Positions 1-9,832 of a DNA stretch of 64,000 nt are shown one piece after another. The stretch comes from an uncultured Poribacteria bacterium (GTDB taxonomy: Bacteria; Poribacteria; WGA-4E; PCPOR2b): the NCBI GenBank assembly GCA_958296125.1, contig OY282444.1:4821266-4885265 (forward strand). The letters run 5' to 3'. Position 1 is the first letter of the stretch; every line of letters starts with the position of its first letter. The notes below the pieces were generated by a model that was given only the letters and a program-made list of their open reading frames with translations, had not been told where the DNA came from and did not search any database. The position numbers were made by a program, and so were the translations under genes.

Positions 1-491
1 CGCGAAATGGTGTGAACGAAATCAACCTGATTCACGATCTTGGTAATATATGCTTTGGAAAATCGCTGAGGTTTGTGGCCAAAGGGCACATTGAAACCTC
101 CCTTGCTGTTAAACCGAATTACGCCATTGAAGCAAGATCGGTTAAGAAAAAGAAAATCTAAGGGGTGGTGATACCTATTGAACCGCGCCCGCACCTCATA
201 ATAGTAATCTTGACCACGTTGAGACAGGATTGCGCCTTCACGTTCAAGAAAACTTCTAACTTTCAAACCGTCAAGTTTTCCGTTAGCAATCGCCTCATAG
301 AAGTTAATTAAGTGCGGGTTACTATCTGCAAACAGTGCATTGCGCGGCATAATATTGAAACCGACGACCCCCGATCCCATAAAAGGTTCGATCCATGTCC
401 CATCGAAAGACCAGTCTACGGTTCGCTGAATCAAAGGTATAAGCTTGCTCTTTATCCCCTGACACTTAATCGGTGGAACCCTAACTTTCAT
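1..491 (-). CDS. DNA adenine methylase, Dam/D12 class (partial, runs off window start)
   Basis: Reading the minus strand from an ATG at 491 gives an open frame of 163 codons that continues past position 1. The protein carries the AdoMet motif [13 protein letters not shown] near residue 35, then [14 protein letters not shown], and further on [16 protein letters not shown] and GGFNVPFG. This order is that of D12-class N6-adenine methyltransferases such as Dam and DpnM, which methylate adenine in short palindromes. The catalytic DPPY motif would lie in the missing part. AGGAG lies about 8 nt before the ATG. It could be an orphan methylase or part of a restriction system lying outside the window; nothing seen here decides which. 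Confidence 0.88.
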   Translation of the reverse strand, partial: MKVRVPPIKCQGIKSKLIPLIQRTVDWSFDGTWIEPFMGSGVVGFNIMPRNALFADSNPHLINFYEAIANGKLDGLKVRSFLEREGAILSQRGQDYYYEVRARFNRYHHPLDFLFLNRSCFNGVIRFNSKGGFNVPFGHKPQRFSKAYITKIVNQVDFVHTIS

Positions 492-620
492 GAAAGACTC
501 CTATTGTTAATCCGAATCGGTGTCAGAAAACTTGTTAATGTTTCCAGTATTTGCGGTATTCCCGATGCCACTTTTATCGCTCGCGATTCTCCCCTTCTCT
601 GCCACGAAAATAAGAATAAG

Positions 621-1964
621 TCAAGGTTTTACTCGTTCCAAGGCATCTATCAGGCTTTTTTCAATCAGGTCGCACAGTTCATCTATATCCGACTTCTCCG
701 CAATCAACGCCGGTGCGACCGCAAACCAAGTCGGATCGACACGGATAACCAGACCGTTTTTGAGCGCAGTCCGTTTCAAGGCACTCCCCAATTCAGGATA
801 AGGCTGCATGGTATGGGTATCCTTCACCAACTCCACGCCGCGCAATACACCTCGTCCACGGACTTCACGGACAACGCCGTACTGCTTCAATCCCTCAAGT
901 CTTGCTGCGAGATAATCTCCCAGTTCACGCGCTTTGTGGTCAAGTTGTTTTTCCACAATCTCATCGATGACAGCGATGCCCACAGCACACGCCAGCGGAT
1001 TGCCCGCGAATGTATGACCATGTGCAAAATTCACGTCGTCCGCTGCGGGCCCATAGAAGGCCTCTCCCATACCCTCCCGGGCTATCATGGCACCCAAGGG
1101 GATCGCTCCGCTCGACAGTCCTTTGCCGCCGCAGATAATATCCGGCATCACTCCGAAGGTCTGCGCCGCGAACATAGCTCCTGTCCGAGCAAATCCGGTG
1201 ATGATTTCGTCGTAGATTAGGATAATATTATAACGATCGCAGATTTCGCGGATTAGCTGGAAATACGCTACAGTTGGCGTGATGATGCCTCCTGTATTGC
1301 CGATTGGCTCGATAATAATGCCAGCGACGGTATCCGGATCTTCGTTGATGATTACGTCCTCGAACATCTGTGCACAAAAACGGTTGCACTCCTCCCAAGA
1401 AGAGAAGCGGTCCCGGTAATAGGTTGGCGGAAACACCTTGAGAAAGCCCCCCATCTGCGGCTCAAACGCGGTTTTGCGCTTGCCGGTGCCGCTAGCGGAC
1501 ATGGCACCGAAGGTCGCCCCGTGATACCCAAAATACCGGCTGATGAACTTGTATTTTCCCGGCTGTCCGCTCTGCTTGAAATACTGACGGGTGAACTTCA
1601 TGGCGGACTCGATCGACTCCGAACCCCCACTGTAAGGTTTGATATAGTTCAAATTACCAGGGGTGACCTCGCCCAACTTCTCAATGAAATCCAGCGTGAT
1701 GTCCGCAATCCCGTGCATCGAAGGCACAAAACTCAACGTTTCCATCTGCCGCTGCATCGCCGCCATCAGTCGCGGGTGTTTGTGACCAAGTGTGGCGACA
1801 AATATCCCGCCAATCCCGTCGAAATAACGCTTCCCTTCCACGTCCCAATAGTAAAGCCCTTCCGCCCGCTGCACAATGAGCGGATTTTTGAAAAATTCCG
1901 CTGTCTGCTGGTAATCCAGAAAGGTGCGCTTGAGCACTTTCCTTTGACGTTCGTTAAGATTCAC
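621..1964 (-). CDS. Class III (omega-type) PLP aminotransferase
   Basis: A 447-residue fold-type I aminotransferase of the class III family (ornithine, acetylornithine and beta-alanine/GABA transaminases). Visible landmarks are the phosphate-binding SGGSES near 112-117, FGYHGAT near 145, the cofactor Asp in YDEIITGF (D252) and the Schiff-base lysine K281 in GGKGLSSG. It transfers an amino group between an amine or amino acid and a 2-oxo acid in the cytoplasm; the substrate cannot be read from the sequence. Its start overlaps the end of the deformylase-like gene by 4 nt (ATGA), so the two are very probably translationally coupled in one operon. The length is normal for the family. Confidence 0.93.
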   Translation of the reverse strand: MNLNERQRKVLKRTFLDYQQTAEFFKNPLIVQRAEGLYYWDVEGKRYFDGIGGIFVATLGHKHPRLMAAMQRQMETLSFVPSMHGIADITLDFIEKLGEVTPGNLNYIKPYSGGSESIESAMKFTRQYFKQSGQPGKYKFISRYFGYHGATFGAMSASGTGKRKTAFEPQMGGFLKVFPPTYYRDRFSSWEECNRFCAQMFEDVIINEDPDTVAGIIIEPIGNTGGIITPTVAYFQLIREICDRYNIILIYDEIITGFARTGAMFAAQTFGVMPDIICGGKGLSSGAIPLGAMIAREGMGEAFYGPAADDVNFAHGHTFAGNPLACAVGIAVIDEIVEKQLDHKARELGDYLAARLEGLKQYGVVREVRGRGVLRGVELVKDTHTMQPYPELGSALKRTALKNGLVIRVDPTWFAVAPALIAEKSDIDELCDLIEKSLIDALERVKP

Positions 1965-2479
1965 TCGGTTTTCCTTTCTCCGTTCAAGAACTGTCGTTGG
2001 CTTCTGAGCGCGAAGGATTTGTCGTCGATTGCCCGCTGCACCGCCAGTATACCATCGAGATGATCGACCTCATGCTGTAAGAGTTCCGAGAGGTCTCCCT
2101 CAAGCGTCATACTTTGTTCATTCCAATTCTCATCTCGATATGTGATCCGACACTTCTGATGGCGATGCACCTTGACGAGGAGATCGGGAAAACTCATACA
2201 GTCATCCCAAAGCTCCATCATCTCCGTGCTTTTGAGATCTAGGGCCGGGTTGATAAAGACCACCGGTTTGTCAACGCGCATGTATACCACTCGTTTCATT
2301 GCACCGATCTGCGGTGCAGCGATGGCGCGTCCGGCGTTGTATTTTTCTCTGAAAGCCATCAGTGTATCGTAGAGATCTTGGATGATAGGTTTGATTTGCC
2401 CTAGCTGCGTCTCTTGCACAGGTTCACATATCTCAAAAAGTTTGGGGTTTCCCAGCAGCAAAATTTCCCTGACTGCCAT
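1961..2479 (-). CDS. Peptide deformylase-like metallo-hydrolase
   Basis: A 172-residue member of the peptide deformylase family. Motif 1 is GRAIAAPQIG (50-59). Motif 2 is DDCMS (92-96) in place of the usual EGCLS but keeps the metal-binding Cys94. Motif 3 is HEVDH (136-140), with two His ligands and the catalytic Glu137. Housekeeping deformylases remove the N-formyl group from nascent proteins. The altered motif 2 and the tight coupling to an aminotransferase leave open a secondary, non-ribosomal amidase role. The start is supported by GCGAGG upstream. No methionyl-tRNA formyltransferase gene is nearby. Confidence 0.82.
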   Translation of the reverse strand: MAVREILLLGNPKLFEICEPVQETQLGQIKPIIQDLYDTLMAFREKYNAGRAIAAPQIGAMKRVVYMRVDKPVVFINPALDLKSTEMMELWDDCMSFPDLLVKVHRHQKCRITYRDENWNEQSMTLEGDLSELLQHEVDHLDGILAVQRAIDDKSFALRSQRQFLNGERKTE

Positions 2480-2497
2480 TTCATACCTCGCTTCGGG

Positions 2498-2790
2498 TTA
2501 GGAGTGATCTAACTCCCAGATCGGGACGTAAAAAGGGAATATCGTTTGTAGAATTCCACCCGTTATACCGCTAAATCCGACCAGCTTTGCGGTAGGATGC
2601 ACACCAAAAATCAGCTGCGTCAGTTGCCGACGGGTTAATACCACAGGCTCCGCTGATCGCTCAGTTGAGAGGTCAACCGCCCCATCACGGAACTTGAGGG
2701 GCACAGCTTCGTCCGTTTCACGACAGACAAGGCAATCCTCTTCCTCCATGATGCGAATACAATCCCGAAGGCAAAGGGTGGCATAGCCGC
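2498..2790 (-). pseudogene. Remnant of a GNAT acetyltransferase C-terminal SCP2-like domain
   Basis: An open frame directly after the trpB stop encodes about 95 residues, 83 if it starts at the ATG at 2749. The segment TRRQLTQLIFG followed by IFPFYVPIWELDHS resembles the C-terminal SCP2-like lobe of Eis-type GNAT acetyltransferases, which typically ends with an LFP..P.IW..D pattern. The acetyl-CoA-binding GNAT lobe is absent, so this looks like the tail of a gene whose front was lost when it was joined next to trpB. A small functional protein starting at 2749 cannot be excluded. The family assignment rests on short motif recall only. Confidence 0.45.
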
Positions 2791-3986
2791 TACAGTTCTA
2801 CGCCGAGTACTTTGGCAATGGTGTACACATCTTTATCCCCACGCCCTGAGAGGCAGAGGACAATGATTTGGTCTCGATTGAGTGTCGGTGCGAGTTTGCG
2901 GATGTATGCCATCGCGTGGGCGGCTTCCAGCGCGGGGATGATTCCTTCCGTTTCTGATAATAGCTTGAACCCTTCGACCGATTCCTCATCAGTAACCGAA
3001 ACATATTCGGCGCGACCTGTTGCCTTGTAGAAGCTATGTTCAGGCCCAACACCGGGATAATCCAAACCCGCTGAGATGGAGTGTGCAGGCGTGATTTGCC
3101 CGTCGTCTTCCTGTAGCAGGTAGCACTTCGCACCGTGAAACACACCAATGCTGCCCGCGCTAATGGTAGCCGCGTGTTTGCCGCTGAGTATACTTTCGCC
3201 TGCCGCTTCGACACCGACTAGCTTCACAGGGCTATCCGAGTAAAACGGGTAAAACATGCCTATCGAATTGCTGCCACCGCCGACGCAGGCAACTACATAA
3301 TCTGGTAACCGTCCCGCTTGCTCAAGGGTCTGCGATCTGGCTTCCTGACCGATGACAGCTTGAAAATCTCGAACAATCATCGGATACGGGTGGGGCCCAA
3401 CGACAGATCCGATCAGATAGTAGGTCGTCCGAACATTCGTCACCCAATCGCGGAACGCGGCGTTGATTGCATCCTTGAGCGTGCACGAGCCAGAGTCCAC
3501 CGGCGTTACCTTTGTGCCCAACAATCGCATACGAAAAACGTTCAGGGCTTGTCTCACTATATCTTCTTCGCCCATATAAACTTCGCACTCCATATCGAAC
3601 TTTGCTGCTACGGTTGCCGTTGCGACACCGTGTTGTCCGGCCCCTGTCTCAGCGATAATCCGATTTTTGCCCATCCGTCGAGCGAGCAAGATCTGTCCGA
3701 TGGTGTTGTTGATTTTGTGTGCACCTGTGTGGTTGAGGTCTTCTCGCTTGAGGTAGATTTTTGCTCCGCCAAGTGCTTGGGTCAGCCGCTCGGCGTAGTA
3801 CAGCGGGTTGGGACGCCCGACATATTCACGGAGGTAGTATTGAAATTCCGCTTGGAAATCGGAATCCTCTTTTAAGGACAGATAGGCATCTTCTAGCTCT
3901 AATAGCGGGGACATTAACGTCTCCGGGGCATATCTGCCGCCGAATTCTCCGAAATGCCCTGTTGCGTCAGGTAGATTCTGATTCAA
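2790..3986 (-). CDS. trpB: Tryptophan synthase beta chain
   Basis: The beta subunit condenses indole with L-serine to form tryptophan, using PLP. The TTG start at 3986 follows GGAAGGGG and gives 398 residues, matching the normal TrpB length; a longer frame reaches 4094 but adds a non-homologous leader. Visible are [15 protein letters not shown] at the N-terminus, the PLP lysine K91 in [10 protein letters not shown], the catalytic Glu in ETGAGQHG (about 113), the phosphate-binding GGGSN (236-240) and CLSGRGDKD at the C-terminus. No trpA or other trp gene lies nearby, so the gene is separated from its usual operon. Sequence details such as HTGAHK fit the TrpB1 class that works with TrpA. Confidence 0.96.
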   Translation of the reverse strand: MNQNLPDATGHFGEFGGRYAPETLMSPLLELEDAYLSLKEDSDFQAEFQYYLREYVGRPNPLYYAERLTQALGGAKIYLKREDLNHTGAHKINNTIGQILLARRMGKNRIIAETGAGQHGVATATVAAKFDMECEVYMGEEDIVRQALNVFRMRLLGTKVTPVDSGSCTLKDAINAAFRDWVTNVRTTYYLIGSVVGPHPYPMIVRDFQAVIGQEARSQTLEQAGRLPDYVVACVGGGSNSIGMFYPFYSDSPVKLVGVEAAGESILSGKHAATISAGSIGVFHGAKCYLLQEDDGQITPAHSISAGLDYPGVGPEHSFYKATGRAEYVSVTDEESVEGFKLLSETEGIIPALEAAHAMAYIRKLAPTLNRDQIIVLCLSGRGDKDVYTIAKVLGVEL

Positions 3987-4146
3987 TTTGTAACCCCTTC
4001 CGTTTTTAATATATTTAGCACTTATGCACTCCAGACTGTAGTTGTGCTGGGCATATAATACGTAATGCGTAGTATTAACGATCTGCTTACACATTACTCG
4101 TTACGTATGATTTTTTTACACTGAATTGCCAAACTGCAAGGCATCA

Positions 4147-4204
4147 AACGTTCAACTGCGTAGGTCCCAATGTTGCTGTAATTCGATTTTAACCTAAGTT
4201 GCCA
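4147..4204. repeat. Degenerate repeat-element ends upstream of trpB
   Basis: Positions 4147-4170, read on the minus strand, match the terminal 24 bp of the inverted-repeat element at 26981-27056 at 21 of 24 positions. Positions 4190-4204 (TAACCTAAGTTGCCA) match the end of the second repeat family seen at 16351, 46391 and 50928. Both lie in the gap between trpB and the VWA membrane gene and look like decayed element ends. Confidence 0.5.
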
Positions 4205-4278
4205 CTATCTTAGACAAAACGAGGATGTCGAGATATGAATCTTGAATGGCTTGGAATAGTAACAACTTGCGTATTTTA

Positions 4279-6612
4279 TTATGCCAACCCGCGCCGTTTG
4301 CGTAAAAACCACTCTAGCCCGAAAAGTAGGATGACGCTTCCGAAAATGAGCGGCATATCCCAAATCTCTTCGTCAACGAGGCGCGATGTTGCACTTTCAA
4401 CCAAGGGGATATGGTTCACCATCTGGGATGCATCTTCGAGGGTATAATACTTGCCACCGCTGGTGTTAGCGAGCGTTTGCAGCAACTGCGCGTTAAGTTC
4501 TGCGTTTGTGAATTCAGCGTAGGATTCGGCAACTTCAAAGAGACCGCTCTGCTCACCCAGACTTGTACTGCCCAACGTGCCAACCAAAGTGACTCGATAC
4601 TCGCCATACCGAGGCGGGATAAATCGCGCTGTATATAATCCTTCCTGTCCAAGTACCTGCTCAAGCGGGAGTTCTCGTTTCCTGCCATTTTCGTCTGTAA
4701 TGATAGCACGGATTTTCGCCTGATTGGTCAATTCAAATTGGTGATTGTAAGCGGTCGCATTGATAATCACAGCTTCCTTTAGGGCATAAGAGGTTTTTGG
4801 GATATCAAGTTTGAGTTGATCTTTCTGGACGGTTGTCAGCCACTTCGCTGTCTGACGCCAGAAGCGTTCATGGCTGTCATCTTCATGTGGCCTTTGCATC
4901 TGCCAGTGCCACGAACTGGGATGTGTGAAGACCATGACACGACCGGCATTGTAGTTGTGGGTTGCGATGAGGATGCGATTGCCAAATTCATTGCGGTCCG
5001 TAGGATGCACAGCAAGGACTGTCGCGCCTGCTTTCGCACGCCGCACCCGGCTATAGCCAACTACGGTCAGTTGTTCCCAACGCATCATGTTCTCGCGTGG
5101 CTCGTCCGCCAAAGCCATTAGCGGATCCGCCTTTCCTTCGGCGGTCAACTGTAAGGCATTTTTCGGAACTGAGGGCTTCCGAGCTCGGCGTGGAGGAGTT
5201 GCAAACCGGCGTATCGGCGGGGACGGGACTGGTGGCGTTCCTAACTCCAGTTCGACCGGAAGAACCTGTGCAATCGGTGTATTGATGTAGGAATCTTCTA
5301 TATTGTGGTTGCCCAACGAATTTGATCCGCCAAGCATCAAAAAACCGCCGCCGCGGGTGCGGATGAATTCAACCGTGTTTTCGAGTTGTTGTCTTGAAAA
5401 TTTTGAGGACGCTATATTTCCAAAGATAATTGCATCATAATCAAAGAGCACCTCTTTTGAGGTTGGATAGAGGTCAAATTGATATTCGGTGGTCCCTTTC
5501 GCTCCTCCGATACTCGTATTAGAGGTGAAGTATCGAAGTGTCAATTCGATATTCGGATCGTTCTCCAAGGCACCCCTAATGCCTCCAATTTCCTTACGTG
5601 GCAACCCATCAACATACAAAATCTTAACTCGCTTGCTGGGTATGACCTTTAACAGAAACTTCTTGGTATTGTTTTGCGGAACAGCCTCGTCGGTTTCGGC
5701 TGGAATTTCTACCACATACTTCTGTGTCCCCGGATTCCGGGGAATAAACTTGATTCGCACCCGGCGGGTTGGGCGCTCTTTGTTGAGATTGACGTTGAAC
5801 GTCTTGACGACACGGTTTTCATCCTTGAGTCTCAACGTCACCTCCCGTGGGGTGTAGCCCTTGCGACGGATGGTCGCCCAGATTTCAACCGGGAAATCCT
5901 CTTCTGCTGTCCGTGGGGCATCAATTTTTACCACCTCGATATCTTTAATCCCTTCCGGTGAACCGATCCCGACCGTATGCACTGGAATCTTGCGATCGCG
6001 CATCCGAAACGCAAGTTTGGCGATGTCCTTGCCACTCTTATCTGCGCCATCAGAAAATATCACGATGCCCGACAGCGGCACGCCATGCAAATTATCTAAT
6101 GTCTCATTCAGCGTAGCGGGGATATCCGTGGTTTCACCGTTTGCTTCGGTCAACGCAACGGGAGTCATCCGTTTGGGAGTGCCAGCAAAAGAGAACAGCC
6201 GTGTCTTGAACTTCTCGTTGAGCGAATTGAGTATCCCACCCTCAGGAGCAAAAAGCAGGTTGTTTACGCTGCTCAGACGGGATTCCTGATTCACGGAATC
6301 AGTGACCTGCATACTTTTCGATTCATCCACTAGTACCGCGAGGTAGGAATCGTCCGGGCTTGTTTGATAAATGGTCACAAACGGCTTGAGCAGACAGAAC
6401 GCCAACCCACAGAGCGCGAGGGCTCGGAGGAAGATAAGAAAGCCGCGGAATCTCCGATGCGTCTGTCCCTGCGTCGTTCGATACGCCCAAATCGCTGCTG
6501 CGATTAACCCAACGAAGATAAGAAATAGAATGAGGCCCGGCAAACGAATCCCGAAATAGAAATCGCCCTGACGGAAGATGTCAATTGGATATTTTAGTAG
6601 TTGTTCAAACAT
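4279..6612 (-). CDS. Large membrane protein with VWA and glutamine-amidotransferase-like domains
   Basis: A 777-residue envelope protein. Two N-terminal membrane segments (about 25-45 and 58-78) precede a von Willebrand A domain with an intact MIDAS DxSxS motif (D96, S98, S100) and VIFSDGAD later in the fold. The middle shows Ig-like sequence, then a class I glutamine-amidotransferase-like section (YDAIIFGNIASSKF, RGGGFLMLGGSNSLG) without an obvious catalytic Cys. A last membrane helix (LIFGSVILLFGLEWFL) lies at the C-terminus. Such proteins are usually encoded with MoxR and DUF58 genes in planctomycete-like genomes and are thought to act in envelope stress or protein-complex assembly. Here the MoxR gene is about 54 kb away. 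GAGGAG precedes the start. Confidence 0.8.
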   Translation of the reverse strand: MFEQLLKYPIDIFRQGDFYFGIRLPGLILFLIFVGLIAAAIWAYRTTQGQTHRRFRGFLIFLRALALCGLAFCLLKPFVTIYQTSPDDSYLAVLVDESKSMQVTDSVNQESRLSSVNNLLFAPEGGILNSLNEKFKTRLFSFAGTPKRMTPVALTEANGETTDIPATLNETLDNLHGVPLSGIVIFSDGADKSGKDIAKLAFRMRDRKIPVHTVGIGSPEGIKDIEVVKIDAPRTAEEDFPVEIWATIRRKGYTPREVTLRLKDENRVVKTFNVNLNKERPTRRVRIKFIPRNPGTQKYVVEIPAETDEAVPQNNTKKFLLKVIPSKRVKILYVDGLPRKEIGGIRGALENDPNIELTLRYFTSNTSIGGAKGTTEYQFDLYPTSKEVLFDYDAIIFGNIASSKFSRQQLENTVEFIRTRGGGFLMLGGSNSLGNHNIEDSYINTPIAQVLPVELELGTPPVPSPPIRRFATPPRRARKPSVPKNALQLTAEGKADPLMALADEPRENMMRWEQLTVVGYSRVRRAKAGATVLAVHPTDRNEFGNRILIATHNYNAGRVMVFTHPSSWHWQMQRPHEDDSHERFWRQTAKWLTTVQKDQLKLDIPKTSYALKEAVIINATAYNHQFELTNQAKIRAIITDENGRKRELPLEQVLGQEGLYTARFIPPRYGEYRVTLVGTLGSTSLGEQSGLFEVAESYAEFTNAELNAQLLQTLANTSGGKYYTLEDASQMVNHIPLVESATSRLVDEEIWDMPLIFGSVILLFGLEWFLRKRRGLA

Positions 6613-6613
6613 C

Positions 6614-6814
6614 TTAAACTCCTCGCCGCATTACCGGTTTACAGTGGACGGGTATATGTTCTTCGCCAAATACGACGGTGCGGAATTGTGTGGTCGCTCC
6701 ATTTGCCACCAATTTCTCACAAAGTTTGTAGCCCACCATTCCGTTGCCGATAATGACTAAGTTTCGACCTTGATAAGAAAAATAGAGTGCAAAAAAGAGC
6801 AGGAGAACCCGCAA
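6614..6814 (-). pseudogene. N-terminal remnant of a NirB-like FAD oxidoreductase
   Basis: A 66-codon frame in which residues 17-60 read LVIIGNGMVGYKLCEKLVAN followed by VVFGEEHIPVHCKPV. That is the first beta-alpha-beta FAD-binding unit of the assimilatory nitrite reductase large subunit NirB and related pyridine nucleotide-disulphide oxidoreductases. The remaining several hundred residues are missing; the frame stops 2 nt before the VWA gene start. The first 16 codons come from repeat sequence also found upstream of Res (9879-9951), so the fragment is cut on both sides. It is not expected to be functional. Confidence 0.72.
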
Positions 6815-6833
6815 TCAATTGCGCGACTACGAA
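6812..6833. repeat. 22-bp direct repeat, copy 1 (3' side of Res)
   Basis: This 22-bp stretch recurs at 9930-9951 with one mismatch (AATTGCGCGACTACGAA is the shared core). A second shared block, CTTGATAAGA, lies at 6769-6778 and 9879-9888. The two pairs bracket the Res gene, and the Res stop codon lies inside copy 1. Confidence 0.75.
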
Positions 6834-9832
6834 CCGCTACTCTCTCCTAAAAACGCCAATTCGTGCTGCAGCCGTTGCGGGTCTTTGCAAACGTAGAAAT
6901 CCCACCTTCCAAGATCACCCCAATTATTGACTGCGGAGACCCACCGTTCGGCACCGGCATACTTGGCCAACTCTTGGTCGTCTTCATAACCTTTAATTTC
7001 CAGAATCAGGTGAGCACCGTTCTTGAATCGGACGATAAAATCTGGTTCGTAGCTGTGAGGAACGCCGGTATACTCATACGGAATGCCGAACCCCAAATGA
7101 TCGTTCCGAACATAGTATGCTACAGCTTCGGATTGCTCCAGCCAAAAGCAGGCGGACCGTTCCCACCTTTGGGTGTCCAGCACCACTTGATTAATGTGGC
7201 TCCGTTGTGTCCCGTGACAGGGGCGCGTGGTCATAAAGTCCACCTCCGACGATGTGCCGATCGGCTTATAGCGATTCAAGATAGGCAGTAGCGGAGATTC
7301 ACCTTCTGTTTCAGTGGGCTGAATTGCTGCCACAATCCGCTCAACGATACGGTCCATGTATTTCTGTTGTCCGAGCTCACACGGATGGCAGCCGCTAAAA
7401 TCCACCTTCTTTTCGACGTAAGTATCAATGAGGCGAAACACTTGGGGAAATAGTCGGTGTCGGGATTGCAGCCGAAGGTTGGAATTGCTATTTGGATTAG
7501 GGGTGTTCTTACTATCTCCGACCAATGCCGTAACAATCCGACGGGCGATCTCGAACTTGATATATTGAATGTGTGTTGTCTTGTAATATTCTTCGCGATT
7601 CTGTTCGGTGAAGTCTCCGGGCCCTAAAAGAGCCGGCACACCGATTTCGTAGCCCGCTGCCGGTTTGACAAAAACGGCGGTCGGTGTCTGTTCCGGTTCA
7701 AGTCTGAGCTGTATCATCTCTTTGATGTCCGCATGAATTTCATCCTTTTTCAGGGCGAAGGCGTATCCTTCAACGACGGGAAATCTTATCTCAAGATCCG
7801 CTCGCTCCGGCATCGCCCGGACGTGGTTTTTGGGCTTGTCTCCACTCTCGCGCTGGTTGCTGGGCCGTCCTTTGAAGGGGATTACAGAGAATGGGATGCC
7901 ATACACATCGACATATTCCTCGGTTAACAACCCTGTTGCCGGGTCTGGCGTGTAATTCATGCGGCGCAATCCACGCCCAACCACTTGCTCACAGAGCAAC
8001 TGGCTGCTGAAGGCGCGTAACCCCAGAATATGGGTGACGTTGTTCGCGTCCCACCCTTCGTTCAGCATCGCCACAGACACGACACATCGGATCTGTTCGC
8101 CAGGCTGCCCCGGCTTTCCGATTGTTGCGACCACTTGACGCAAGTCCTCTGCTGCCTGTGTCTTGTTCTTTTGAGGATTTTCGCTTTCCGCCTCAGCTAG
8201 CATTTTGCTATCAATTCTCAGGGTTCGTGAAATGTCTTCGTTGTTCGATAGCATTTCGGAAAATACCTGCCCTTGTCCGTAGACCGTTTGGGTCTGTTTT
8301 TTCTTTTTTCCTTTTCCACTGTTGCGGGCAACCCCAAGGGATGCCCCTACATCAGCCTCAACGACCTCCTCGCCGGAGATTTTTTCAAAGAAGTGCGCCG
8401 CGATATCGGTGTTGTCACAGACAATGATCATCACAGGGGGCGTTTTCTCTTGGGCATCCGATGCCTGTTGGATGTATTCAAAGCGTTCTTTCCACTGGCT
8501 AGCGAGGGTGTTAAGTGCGGCTTCCGCCTCACGATAGACCGCCTCTGGTTTCGGCTTGCGCGCCCTACCCGGCAATCGATCTGCTGGCGGGATCGCCGCC
8601 TGAATCGCGTCCCAGAGTCGGAAAAATTTCGGTTCGGGTCTGCCCGTTGTATCGCTCACCGGCAGTCGAGGAATCTTTGTGATGCCGCTCTCGATCGCGT
8701 CCACCAACCCGAAATCGCTGACGAGCCACGGGAAGGGAGCCCCCTCCGGGTGACCGCTGCCTTGAATGTAAAACGGTGTGGCAGAGAGATCGACGCAAAA
8801 ACGGATACCGCATGCTTGGTTGATTGTGTCCAAGCCGCTGATCCAAACGGTGGCATCTTGACGCTCCTTTTTGGTGTCGGCAGATAGCTTCTCATCCGTG
8901 GGTGCGGGACGGTAGGCGTGATGTCCCTCATCGTTTAGCACCATGATTGGGGCGCGTTCATGCAGTTCACCCAACACACGCGTAGCAAAGGTGTCCGGTG
9001 TTTCTTTGCCTTTGTTCACCACCACGTAGCTTTGGCCGCCTTCGCTGTGCTCGGACTCCGGCGCGAATTGATGCCAGTTGGTTACAAGCACTTTCCCTTT
9101 GTTGAGCAACGGGCGGAGTTTTGTCGGGATGAGCTCAAACGCATCGTAATAGTTGTCCGGGGCTTCGGGTCTCAAGACCTGAAGCCGCTCTTTGACTGTT
9201 AGGTTTGGGCAGATGACCAGTGCCGCCGCGGGGAAACGCTCATCGGAAGGCACCTTCCCACGATTGCAGAACGCCCACGCAATCAGCATCGCCATCACCA
9301 CCGTCTTACCGCTGCCGGTCGCCATCTTGCAACCGTAGCGGATTAGGTCCGGGATGTCAGGGGTGCTAGGAGAGTCAACCAATTTAGCGAGATCTGCCTT
9401 CGTAAATCGTTGAGTAAAGCTAATTTTCTTGCCTCCCCGAAGAACCTCAGCGATGTATATGATTGTTTCAACCGCTTCGCACTGGCAGAAAAATAGGCGG
9501 CGTTCCTTATCTTTTCGTGTCCAGTAGCGCAGCAGTTCCCGTGTTACATTGGTTGCGTTTCGGTAATTCGCCGCTCGCCATCTCCTGACATCATCGCGCA
9601 GCGCGTTCACCAGCGGCAGGTCATCCCGTTCTTCTTCCTGAAAGAGTTGAAATTGTCCGCTGCCTGTGCGTTGCGTTTTGTACCAGTACCCAGCGTCGCG
9701 CCTGCCCGGTTGCTTGACCGCTTCCCCGGTTTCGGTATCGTAAACCCAATGTGCGTCCGGTTCTTTGTAGGGGTTGCACAGGATGGGACGTTCAACGGGT
9801 TGGATTGGGATTTCGAGTTGCTCTTGATTCAT
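6827..9832 (-). CDS. Type III restriction endonuclease Res subunit
   Basis: A 1001-residue DEAD/H helicase-nuclease, cytoplasmic, partner of the Mod protein encoded upstream. Walker A is ATGSGKT (171-177) and motif II is DEGHH (301-305), a DEAH variant typical of type III Res proteins. Helicase motif VI-like sequence (QVVGRGLRRMNY) follows after residue 600. Near the C-terminus D931 in EPDFIV and E945-K947 in LILEIKG form a PD-(D/E)XK nuclease core. Type III enzymes translocate along DNA and cut near paired unmodified sites. AAGGA precedes the ATG. The whole gene is flanked by direct repeats (6812-6833 and 9930-9951), which suggests acquisition or replacement as a unit. Confidence 0.92.
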   Translation of the reverse strand: MNQEQLEIPIQPVERPILCNPYKEPDAHWVYDTETGEAVKQPGRRDAGYWYKTQRTGSGQFQLFQEEERDDLPLVNALRDDVRRWRAANYRNATNVTRELLRYWTRKDKERRLFFCQCEAVETIIYIAEVLRGGKKISFTQRFTKADLAKLVDSPSTPDIPDLIRYGCKMATGSGKTVVMAMLIAWAFCNRGKVPSDERFPAAALVICPNLTVKERLQVLRPEAPDNYYDAFELIPTKLRPLLNKGKVLVTNWHQFAPESEHSEGGQSYVVVNKGKETPDTFATRVLGELHERAPIMVLNDEGHHAYRPAPTDEKLSADTKKERQDATVWISGLDTINQACGIRFCVDLSATPFYIQGSGHPEGAPFPWLVSDFGLVDAIESGITKIPRLPVSDTTGRPEPKFFRLWDAIQAAIPPADRLPGRARKPKPEAVYREAEAALNTLASQWKERFEYIQQASDAQEKTPPVMIIVCDNTDIAAHFFEKISGEEVVEADVGASLGVARNSGKGKKKKQTQTVYGQGQVFSEMLSNNEDISRTLRIDSKMLAEAESENPQKNKTQAAEDLRQVVATIGKPGQPGEQIRCVVSVAMLNEGWDANNVTHILGLRAFSSQLLCEQVVGRGLRRMNYTPDPATGLLTEEYVDVYGIPFSVIPFKGRPSNQRESGDKPKNHVRAMPERADLEIRFPVVEGYAFALKKDEIHADIKEMIQLRLEPEQTPTAVFVKPAAGYEIGVPALLGPGDFTEQNREEYYKTTHIQYIKFEIARRIVTALVGDSKNTPNPNSNSNLRLQSRHRLFPQVFRLIDTYVEKKVDFSGCHPCELGQQKYMDRIVERIVAAIQPTETEGESPLLPILNRYKPIGTSSEVDFMTTRPCHGTQRSHINQVVLDTQRWERSACFWLEQSEAVAYYVRNDHLGFGIPYEYTGVPHSYEPDFIVRFKNGAHLILEIKGYEDDQELAKYAGAERWVSAVNNWGDLGRWDFYVCKDPQRLQHELAFLGESSGS

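Noticed and set aside
312-1220. Long plus-strand frame over the methylase and aminotransferase genes
   Set aside because: Antisense to two well-supported minus-strand genes, no ribosome site and no recognisable protein.
2798-3214. 138-codon minus-strand frame inside trpB
   Set aside because: Out-of-frame shadow of trpB; trpB itself is complete with all motifs.
3987-4094. Longer trpB start at 4094
   Set aside because: The extra 36 residues have no TrpB homology, while the TTG at 3986 has a good ribosome site and gives normal length.
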